Origin: a virus
Direction: 5' to 3' (one strand)
Virus record (IMG/VR): IMGVR_UViG_3300010397_000072
Span: 1-34,645 of that record
Length of the DNA stretch: 34,645 bases
The notes beneath the pieces are model-generated. The model was not told the origin of the DNA, searched no databases, and saw only the letters and a program-made list of their open reading frames with translations. Made by a program: the position numbers and the translations under genes. Of the stretch, positions 30,397 through 34,645 are shown piece after piece; within the stretch, counting starts at the first letter, position 1; each line of letters starts with the position of its first letter.

Positions 30397-30417
30397 AACC
30401 ACCCACTCTGGGCGGTT
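30397..30417 (-). terminator. Hairpin between the 54-aa gene and the pentapeptide gene
   Basis: AACCACCC (30397-30404) pairs with GGGCGGTT (30410-30417), eight pairs with one G-U on the minus transcript and a five-base loop. It covers the stop of the 54-residue gene and is followed on the minus strand by TATGAGTACAATTTTGG rather than a clean T-run. Together with the strong separate AAGGAG of the next gene, it may attenuate transcription there. Confidence 0.4.
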
Positions 30418-30580
30418 AAATCTCACCCAGCTTTTTAATCTTCTTCAGACACTTTTTGCAGGTCACATATTTAATTGTGCGAGACACTTTAAAGCCAACA
30501 CCGTTGGTGCGGCACAGACTGTGAAAATCTTTAATGCAGCACTGGTAGTGGGTTTTATTACTTTGCATGTACGTGCTCAT
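30416..30580 (-). CDS. Cysteine-rich microprotein, 54 aa
   Basis: A 54-residue gene; its ATG overlaps the stop of the upstream gene (ATGA). Cysteines at 14, 15, 23, 41 and 44 (YQCCIKDFHSLCRT; VTCKKCLKKIKK) make a probable zinc site, and the C-terminus is strongly basic (KKCLKKIKKLGEI). Nucleic-acid binding is the natural inference. No family is recognised. Confidence 0.74.
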   Translation of the reverse strand: MSTYMQSNKTHYQCCIKDFHSLCRTNGVGFKVSRTIKYVTCKKCLKKIKKLGEI

Positions 30581-30792
30581 TTTAAGCCCTTCCAAAAGTT
30601 CACCAATTCTTTATCAACACGATTCGATTCCGTGTTTCCCCTCATGCGTCCTTCCTCTGCCGATTTGTTCCACACCTCGCAAGCCACGCAGATTCTCTTT
30701 TCTGGCGTGGTCAAAAACTGTCCTCGGCAAGCCTCAGATACTCCGCTCAGGCACTTCATGACTTTCCTACCCTGGGTAATGGTCGTGCTCAC
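30577..30792 (-). CDS. Zinc-finger-like small protein, 71 aa
   Basis: I chose the GTG at 30792 because it overlaps the stop of the 33-residue gene (GTGA), the usual coupling here; ATG 30759 with AGGA upstream is a credible alternative that removes 11 residues. Cys14, Cys22, Cys35 and Cys38 (MKCLSGVSEACRGQF; RICVACEVW) outline a zinc finger followed by a charged helix (EEGRMRGNTESNRVDKELV). Function unknown. Confidence 0.73.
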   Translation of the reverse strand: MSTTITQGRKVMKCLSGVSEACRGQFLTTPEKRICVACEVWNKSAEEGRMRGNTESNRVDKELVNFWKGLK

Positions 30793-30890
30793 AAGCAACT
30801 CGGAAGGCTGCCCCAGTTATACGAATAAACCACCCACGCCACGCACACCGCGATAACGAGGAGGTACGCTAAAAGGTCTTCGGTTCTCAT
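30789..30890 (-). CDS. Membrane microprotein, 33 aa
   Basis: A 33-residue gene that fills the gap exactly: its ATG overlaps the upstream stop (ATGA) and its TGA overlaps the next GTG. One transmembrane segment, LLAYLLVIAVCVAWVVYSY, follows an acidic-basic start (MRTED) and precedes a polar tail (NWGSLPSCL). Probably an inner-membrane peptide; its partner is unknown. Confidence 0.72.
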   Translation of the reverse strand: MRTEDLLAYLLVIAVCVAWVVYSYNWGSLPSCL

Positions 30891-31108
30891 TCGCACCACC
30901 TTGAAAATGGAAACGTTTCCACTTCGACGCACATTTTGGTTAACGCTTTTGCTCTTTCCCAATCTTCTTTGTAAACCGCATCAACTAGGCGGTGTAATAG
31001 CTGGTCTTCTAGACCGTGAAGCAGCCCATCGTCTGAAAGCGCACCCTTGCTGTTTTCTATAACAATGCTGTCGTAAAGCTCTTGATCAGTTAATGGTTGT
31101 AGACTCAT
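30887..31108 (-). CDS. Hypothetical helical protein, 73 aa
   Basis: I chose ATG 31108, which overlaps the stop of the 18-residue microprotein gene. Helical and acidic (PLTDQELYDSIVIENSKG; LEDQLLHRLVDAVYKEDWER; AKALTKMCVEVETF). The repeated LLHRL and W/A-rich helices suggest a small helical bundle. No family is recognised; it is the second protein downstream of the annealing protein and translationally coupled to it through the microprotein. Confidence 0.74.
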   Translation of the reverse strand: MSLQPLTDQELYDSIVIENSKGALSDDGLLHGLEDQLLHRLVDAVYKEDWERAKALTKMCVEVETFPFSRWCE

Positions 31109-31161
31109 AACCTCACCTTTCTCGGCGCCGGCACTAACCACATCCCCATCCTCTTGCTCAT
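31105..31161 (-). CDS. 18-residue microprotein, coupled on both sides
   Basis: An 18-codon frame, MSKRMGMWLVPAPRKVRL. Its ATG overlaps the stop of the Rad52-type gene and its TGA overlaps the ATG at 31108, both as ATGA, so ribosomes moving through the operon should translate it. The sequence matches the C-terminal half of the 41-residue protein at 28990 in 12 of the first 15 positions. Double coupling plus a second copy supports a real gene or a conserved leader. Confidence 0.62.
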   Translation of the reverse strand: MSKRMGMWLVPAPRKVRL

Positions 31162-31949
31162 GTCTTAATTAGGTCCTGTTCCCATAGCGGCATCTCTTGG
31201 GGTTCCGTTTGTTCCGGTTTTAAGGGCCCTGGCTTCCCCTCCATTGCTTCCGTTCCGGTCATTGAGGCGATCGCCTTACAAAGCATTTTAAATTGATCCT
31301 GGGGCAAATCAGAGGGCTTAGCCTTGCCATAGGTTTTTGCGGTATAAGCCACAACGGTCTCAAGCTGCCAATGGTGTTTCTTGGCCAATAGCTTTAGCTC
31401 GTCAATGTCCGCTTGGGATGGCTTATCCTCGGCTGGTTTGGTTTGTTTAATCGGAGTTATGTTTTTATTGGGTTCATTTTGTGGTAGCGCCCACGATGGA
31501 AGTTGTGGCGGTAACCAGTAAAACCACTTTCCTTCTTTTGTTTTGCCGGACAATGCGCCTTTTGTTCCCTTTTCAACTATTTGAGCAAATCCGCTTTCTA
31601 GACCGTAGAGGTATCTTCCTATGCCCCAAGCAGACCCCGCTCGCTTTAGAGCGCTTGATATTCCGCCTTTAAATGCCTCAATATCTGTTTCTTCAGCACC
31701 GTCCGATTTTATAATCCAGTCATCGTTGACCTTGATGGATAGATTACACATCACCCCATTTGGTAAATGAGAATAATTTACAGACCAGTTTTCTGGACCT
31801 GCCACATCGTCTAATCGATCCATAACGGCTCTTGCCTGTATATAAGCCAAACAAACCGCCCAGACTTTTCCGTTGGTTTCTCCACACTGCGCAAGACGCC
31901 ACTCAACATCTGATGTCGAAAATGGTTTTTTAAGTTCCTTTAAATTCAT
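31158..31949 (-). CDS. Rad52-type single-strand annealing protein
   Basis: A 263-residue recombinase of the Rad52/Rad22 type that anneals complementary single strands as a ring. The N-terminal 115 residues show the family core: FSTSDVEWRLAQCGETNGKV, ARAVMDRLDDVAGPENWSV, then IKSDGAEETDIEAFKGGISS and ALKRAGSAWGIGRYLYGLE, which is the most conserved part. Residues about 150-263 are Pro/Lys/Gln-rich with a short helical domain and a final acidic tail, probably for SSB or partner binding. GGGAG precedes ATG 31949. Partners in this genome are ssb (34023) and rusA (24745); no exonuclease was recognised. Confidence 0.9.
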   Translation of the reverse strand: MNLKELKKPFSTSDVEWRLAQCGETNGKVWAVCLAYIQARAVMDRLDDVAGPENWSVNYSHLPNGVMCNLSIKVNDDWIIKSDGAEETDIEAFKGGISSALKRAGSAWGIGRYLYGLESGFAQIVEKGTKGALSGKTKEGKWFYWLPPQLPSWALPQNEPNKNITPIKQTKPAEDKPSQADIDELKLLAKKHHWQLETVVAYTAKTYGKAKPSDLPQDQFKMLCKAIASMTGTEAMEGKPGPLKPEQTEPQEMPLWEQDLIKT

Positions 31950-31981
31950 ATTAATTTACTCCCGACTTCCTACTTGCTTTC

Positions 31982-32206
31982 TTAAACATCGCTTACTCCT
32001 TCGTAAATGGTTCTATAGAACGCTTGCACAGCGGTCTCTAGAGCCTTTTTGGTTTCTTCCTTAGTCACAGTTTTATAATCAATTGGTTTGTTAGAGCCAG
32101 ATCCAAGACAAACGGGGCATCTGACTATCTGAGTCGGTTCGAGTTCCCATTTGATAAGACACTCGCCGCTGGCTTGGCACTGCTCACAGTTCCCATATTC
32201 GCTCAT
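31982..32206 (-). CDS. Zinc-finger protein (DnaJ-like Cys pairs), 74 aa
   Basis: First gene of the leftward chain. Cys7, Cys10, Cys16, Cys30 and Cys33 (NCEQCQASGEC; RCPVCLGSGS) include the C-x-x-C-x-G-x-G signature seen in DnaJ zinc domains. A charged helical C-terminus follows (VTKEETKKALETAVQAF). I chose ATG 32206; a GTG at 32236 would add ten residues and lie within the left arm of the inverted repeat. Neither has a strong binding site. As first gene after the control region it may be the most abundant early product; a binding role is inferred only from the cysteines. Confidence 0.75.
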   Translation of the reverse strand: MSEYGNCEQCQASGECLIKWELEPTQIVRCPVCLGSGSNKPIDYKTVTKEETKKALETAVQAFYRTIYEGVSDV

Positions 32207-32223
32207 TTGGTCACTCGCTTTGA

Positions 32224-32280
32224 TTAGCCCTGGCACCGCTTGTATCTGGGAAGGATATAGGCTTGTGGCACCAGGGCTAA
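32224..32280. promoter_or_regulatory. Inverted repeat in the divergent control region (operator candidate)
   Basis: TTAGCCCTGG (32224-32233) and CCAGGGCTAA (32271-32280) are exact inverse complements separated by 37 bases. Inside them, direct repeats TGGCACC (32231-32237, 32266-32272) and GCTTGT (32238-32243, 32261-32266) add further order. The element lies between the leftward and rightward operons. The remaining bases to 32387 contain no gene; a weak leftward TTTACT-N17-TAAAAG pair is present there. Confidence 0.6.
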
Positions 32281-32387
32281 ACTCTCAAATCGGCTTTGTT
32301 GTCTTGTATCCGTTCCCGAGCACTCTTTTAATATAACTTGGCGCGTTAGTAAAGCCTTTTATTTCTTGGTGTAAACTTTTGTAGGTA

Positions 32388-32415
32388 TTTACTTTAACCC
32401 GGAAACCTCTAAAAT
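32388..32415 (+). promoter_or_regulatory. Promoter for the rightward early genes
   Basis: TTTACT (32388-32393), a 16-base spacer and TAAAAT (32410-32415) resemble a sigma70 promoter. The expected start of transcription is close to 32422, which is the ATG of the lipoprotein gene, so the mRNA may have almost no leader; the only upstream purine cluster is TAGGT. Confidence 0.5.
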
Positions 32416-32421
32416 ATAGGT

Positions 32422-32631
32422 ATGAAAGCAATTAAACTGTTAACTATTTTAGGATTGTTAATAAACCTATCCGCTTGTGGTCTCCGGTCCTTTGCTCAGA
32501 TGTGCGCGGTCGAGGCCGATTCCTATGGCGGGCTAGATCGTTGTATTTATGAGAAGCGACAGGACGCGATTAGGAATTATCAGCTACAAATGATTTTGAT
32601 GAACCAGAATATACGAAAAACATCCTATTAG
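32422..32631 (+). CDS. Lipoprotein, early, 69 aa
   Basis: A 69-residue protein with a lipoprotein signal: basic MKAIK, hydrophobic LLTILGLLINL, then S-A-C with Cys19. The mature part is polar with Cys residues at CAVEADSYGG and DRCIYEKRQ and a helical Gln/Asn-rich tail. Unlike the two lysis-cassette lipoproteins it is the first gene of the replication-side operon, so it is probably made early. Early phage lipoproteins are often superinfection-exclusion factors that block the receptor (as with phage T5 Llp); that role is inference here. Confidence 0.75.
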   Translation: MKAIKLLTILGLLINLSACGLRSFAQMCAVEADSYGGLDRCIYEKRQDAIRNYQLQMILMNQNIRKTSY

Positions 32632-32722
32632 ACAAAAGTAGGCCGTATTCATATTTTTCCTTCCAATTGATGCGGTTAAATAGTAATTGGCGCATATCGA
32701 CTAACCACCGATTAAATATGGC

Positions 32723-32751
32723 TTGGAAAATGTAAGACAAATAAATAAAGT
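32723..32751 (+). promoter_or_regulatory. Candidate promoter for a small RNA
   Basis: TTGGAA (32723-32728) and TAAAGT (32746-32751) with a 17-base spacer form a moderate sigma70-like promoter, about 50 bases before a strong terminator. The surrounding 32632-32720 is AT-rich and has short dyads (ATGCG/CGCAT, GGTTA/TAACC), but no gene I can support. Confidence 0.35.
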
Positions 32752-32757
32752 TTCTTT

Positions 32758-32832
32758 GCGGCGCTCCTTGGTCGGAGCAAATCTTACACCGCTTCAAGCA
32801 GCCTCCCCTGGGTAAAACCGGGGGAGGTTTTT
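32758..32832 (+). ncRNA. Candidate terminated small RNA of about 75 nt
   Basis: From the expected start near 32758 to the end of the terminator, the transcript would fold into three parts. A GCGG/CCGC closing pair encloses the hairpin GCTCC (32763-32767)/GGAGC (32774-32778). A short single-stranded piece and the terminator stem follow. No open frame on the plus strand covers it. It matches no RNA family known to me; an attenuator leader for the replication operon is an equal possibility. Confidence 0.35.
32802..32832 (+). terminator. Rho-independent terminator
   Basis: CCTCCCC (32802-32808) pairs with GGGGAGG (32821-32827), extended inward by TGG/CCG, making a ten-pair stem with loop GTAAAA, followed by TTTTT (32828-32832). 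It is the best intrinsic terminator in the genome. It ends nine bases before the ribosome binding site of the replication gene, so that gene needs read-through or antitermination. Confidence 0.88.
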
Positions 32833-32850
32833 AGGCGCTTGGAGGGCTAT

Positions 32851-33549
32851 TTGTCTAACAACAATAATAAGTGGTTTAAGCACTTTAACGGATCAAGTCT
32901 TGGTCAATCACTTAGTGTTTTAGTCAGTAATCAGGATTATGAAACCATATTTTTTTGGTGGTGGTTATTAGAAAAAGTCAGCCTTTGGGAAGATTATAAT
33001 AGGCGCGGCGTGGCCCGAATAACAAGTCGGATGATTAAAAATGAGCTAGGTTGGAACCGCCAAAGGTTCCTAAGATTGTGCTCAAGTATTACCCTAAGTT
33101 TACAGGTGAACATTCAATATATATCCGACAGCGATTCTTATGATGTTTCGATTCCTAACTGGTTGAAATATCAAGAAACAAGGGGGGGCAAAAGAATCAC
33201 AAAAAAAGAGCAAAGTGCCGATAGACTTAAGACAGAAGACATAAGACAAAAGACTAAAGACTTGCGCTCAAATAAATTTGAGCAGGAGATTGAGTCAATT
33301 TACAATTCAAACTATCCGCTGAAGAAAGGAAAGACAAAAGGCATTAAGAAGCTGGCGAAGGAGATAAAAAGCGAAGAAGACTTAGAAAAGCTTAAAAAAG
33401 CTGTAGTAAATTACTCAACAGATAGAACAGGATCAGAACCACAGTTTATAAAACATTTTTCAACCTTCGCTGGTGAATGGAAAGACTGGGTTGATTTACA
33501 ACCACACACAGATAGGTCGATGTTTGCATTTTTGAAGGAGGCGGAATGA
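32851..33549 (+). CDS. Replication initiator-like protein (winged-helix type)
   Basis: A 232-residue protein with the plan of phage O/replisome-organiser proteins. The N-terminal half looks like a winged helix (TIFFWWWLLEKVSLW; ARITSRMIKNELGWNRQRFL; DSYDVSIPNWLKYQETRGG). A basic linker (GKRITKKEQSADRLKTEDIR) leads to a C-terminal helical domain with KKGKTKGIKKLAKEIKSEED and FIKHFSTFAGEWKDW. I chose TTG 32851, five bases after GGAGG; a TTG at 32839 would overlap that site. It is coupled to the next gene (ATGA). With no phage polymerase or helicase visible, it should recruit host DnaB through the loader. The origin may be inside or just before this gene. Confidence 0.78.
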   Translation: MSNNNNKWFKHFNGSSLGQSLSVLVSNQDYETIFFWWWLLEKVSLWEDYNRRGVARITSRMIKNELGWNRQRFLRLCSSITLSLQVNIQYISDSDSYDVSIPNWLKYQETRGGKRITKKEQSADRLKTEDIRQKTKDLRSNKFEQEIESIYNSNYPLKKGKTKGIKKLAKEIKSEEDLEKLKKAVVNYSTDRTGSEPQFIKHFSTFAGEWKDWVDLQPHTDRSMFAFLKEAE

Positions 33550-33962
33550 AAGCAGCAGAATTTGAAACACAAATACAACGCTTGGTTAGTACTTATGGGA
33601 AAGCCCAGTATTCCGAAGAGCGGGTTAAAATAATCTGGCGGGAAGTCCAGTCCCTTTCGGAAGCAGACTTTTCTAATATTATTGAAAAGATGATCTCAGA
33701 GTGTAGACAGGCACCACTTATTCAAGAAATAAAAGATTATTCAGCCCAAGCCAAAATAGTTCAATTTAATAAAAAGAGTAATCACACATTGTCGGGGCAG
33801 GGTGGTTGTTCAACATGTAAAGGAACAGGGACCGTTTTGGTTAGAAGACTTGACGACTTGACCCCATGGGCATTTCGATGTGATTGCGAAGCAGCAAAGC
33901 TAAGAAATTTTAAATATCCACAATGGGCAAATGCACATAAAAGTGCATACAAATATGTTTAG
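33546..33962 (+). CDS. Helicase-loader-like protein with C-terminal zinc site
   Basis: A 138-residue protein. The N-terminal 60 residues are helical (EFETQIQRLVSTYGKAQYSE; RVKIIWREVQSLSEADFSNI) and recall the small loader domain of phage helicase loaders such as G39P. The C-terminal part has Cys88, Cys91, Cys112 and Cys114 (GCSTCKGTGTV; FRCDCEAAKL), a zinc-ribbon-like site also seen in replication accessory proteins. It overlaps the initiator gene as ATGA, as O/P-type gene pairs do. It should deliver the host helicase to the origin. The loader call rests on position and weak similarity. Confidence 0.65.
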   Translation: MKAAEFETQIQRLVSTYGKAQYSEERVKIIWREVQSLSEADFSNIIEKMISECRQAPLIQEIKDYSAQAKIVQFNKKSNHTLSGQGGCSTCKGTGTVLVRRLDDLTPWAFRCDCEAAKLRNFKYPQWANAHKSAYKYV

Positions 33963-33966
33963 GCGC

Positions 33967-33993
33967 TTTACTCTTAACCCGCTGTGTTATAGA
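33967..33993 (+). promoter_or_regulatory. Weak candidate promoter before ssb
   Basis: TTTACT (33967-33972) and TATAGA (33988-33993) are separated by 15 bases, shorter than ideal. They lie in the 60-base gap before ssb, which also holds AGGAG nine bases before the ATG. Confidence 0.3.
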
Positions 33994-34022
33994 AGCAACC
34001 AAACCAAAGGAGCAATTCAATT

Positions 34023-34451
34023 ATGAGCGACTTCAATTCAATTACCGTATCAGGAAACCTAGGCCAAGACCCCACCCTTAAGTTCACCCCTGGCGGGACG
34101 GCGGTTCTAGAAATGAGCCCGGCCGTGGGGAAATCAAGAAAGACCCAAGCCGGGACTTACGAGAAATCAAGTTTCTGGGTTAAGACTATTTGCTTTGGGA
34201 AGACCGCTGAATATCTGGCTAACGTTCTGTTCAAGGGAACCAAGGTTGTAATCATCGGAAGCCTCGATATCCAATCCTACCAAGATAAGACTGGCCAGCA
34301 GAAATATATGACCAAGATCCTGGCCGATCGGGTTATGAGCCTAAACGCTCCTCGGAAGGAACAAGAGGAGACTAAGGGTCCTAAAACGGACGTCAAACGA
34401 GAAGTTAACCTCCCCGAACCGGATATGGCTGAAGCGGATATTCCCTTTTAA
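34023..34451 (+). CDS. ssb: Single-stranded DNA-binding protein
   Basis: A 142-residue SSB. The OB-fold is clear: FNSITVSGNLGQDPTLKFTP at the start, SSFWVKTICFGKTAEYLANV in the middle and GTKVVIIGSLDIQSYQDKTG after it. About 35 charged, unstructured residues follow, ending in the acidic tip MAEADIPF, the motif bacterial SSBs use to dock partner proteins. AGGAG precedes ATG 34023. It protects single strands in replication and should hand them to the Rad52-type protein. Having the DIPF tip suggests it can replace host SSB in contacts with host repair and replication proteins. Confidence 0.95.
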   Translation: MSDFNSITVSGNLGQDPTLKFTPGGTAVLEMSPAVGKSRKTQAGTYEKSSFWVKTICFGKTAEYLANVLFKGTKVVIIGSLDIQSYQDKTGQQKYMTKILADRVMSLNAPRKEQEETKGPKTDVKREVNLPEPDMAEADIPF

Positions 34452-34471
34452 GACCGCAAGGATACCTTTCC

Positions 34472-34500
34472 TAGACAGACTTAACGCAATGGCCTATAAT
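34472..34500 (+). promoter_or_regulatory. Strong sigma70-like promoter
   Basis: TAGACA (34472-34477; five of six consensus bases), a 17-base spacer and a perfect TATAAT (34495-34500). It is the best promoter in the genome, 20 bases before the ATG of the 79-residue zinc protein and downstream of ssb. The leader is short, with AGAGGA as binding site. It can drive the gene pair across the contig junction and possibly the packaging genes. Confidence 0.75.
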
Positions 34501-34520
34501 AGACCCAAGAGGATACAAAT

Positions 34521-34645
34521 ATGAGCGCCAAGCAAATGTGGAGCGAATACTCTAATACCAAGCGACCGTCTCTATTAACCCAGATATCCGGGTCTCCGAT
34601 TAAGATCTGCCCCACGTGTGGATATGAGCATTACGGATATCCCCC
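34521..34645 (+). CDS. Zinc-ribbon-like small protein (5' part; continues at base 1)
   Basis: The true start of the gene whose remainder is at 1-238. ATG 34521 follows AAGAGGAT; the frame reads MSAKQMWSEYSNTKRP and continues without a break to the contig end. Joined with bases 124-238 it gives 79 residues. The strong promoter at 34472 belongs to it. This end contains the first Cys pair (Cys30, Cys33). Confidence 0.87.
   Translation, partial: MSAKQMWSEYSNTKRPSLLTQISGSPIKICPTCGYEHYGYP
34523..34645. repeat. Terminal direct repeat, right copy (circular overlap)
   Basis: Identical to bases 1-123; see the left copy. Removing one copy gives the 34,522-bp circular map. Confidence 0.95.

Noticed and set aside
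32570-32797. Minus-strand frame of 75 codons with a TTG start, an AGGGGAGG site and a C-x-x-C start
   Set aside because: Its apparent binding site is one arm of the terminator on the other strand, it overlaps the 3' end of the lipoprotein gene by 62 bases, and it has no coupled neighbour. Kept as an alternative to the small-RNA idea, not as a gene.

Overview
The window is the complete genome of a tailed bacteriophage, most probably a podovirus. The last 123 bases (34523-34645) are identical to the first 123, so the contig closes on itself as a circular map of 34,522 bp. The first gene runs across the junction: its ATG is at 34521 and its stop is at 238. Dense packing, ATGA/GTGA stop-start overlaps, Shine-Dalgarno sites and sigma70-like promoters point to a bacterial host. 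Three encoded lipoproteins with lipobox-like signal peptides suggest a Gram-negative one. I cannot name the host or a close relative from sequence alone.

Rightward block 1 (34521 through the junction to 24467) starts with two small genes, then packaging (TerS, TerL), a GNAT-like protein, portal, scaffold, major capsid protein and two tandem capsid-associated paralogues. Next come an adaptor, two small beta proteins, a nozzle-like tail protein, a Gln-rich protein with a C-terminal S74-type chaperone domain, two large candidate ejection proteins, a small beta protein and a 1112-residue tail fibre ending in two C1q-like domains. A lysis cassette of seven overlapping genes follows, with an M15-type endolysin, a holin and two small lipoproteins, then a tRNA gene and a small membrane protein. 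No tape-measure, tail-tube or baseplate genes are seen, hence the podovirus call.

Leftward block (32206 down to 24447) is one tightly coupled chain of about 25 genes. It begins with a zinc protein and a Rad52-type annealing protein and ends with RusA and an XRE-type regulator. Between them lie small genes: Cys-pair (zinc-ribbon-like) microproteins, coiled-coil proteins sharing recombined DNA blocks, membrane microproteins, an 18-residue microprotein and a pentapeptide-repeat protein. Several of these are shorter than 60 codons.

Rightward block 2 (32422-34451) holds a lipoprotein, a candidate small RNA with a strong terminator, a replication-initiator-like protein, a helicase-loader-like protein and SSB. 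It lies divergent to the leftward chain across a 216-bp control region with a 10-bp inverted repeat.

No integrase, excisionase, DNA polymerase, primase or methylase was recognised. The phage therefore probably loads the host replisome and recombines through Rad52/RusA/SSB. A virulent life cycle is likelier than a temperate one, although the XRE regulator leaves room for another arrangement.
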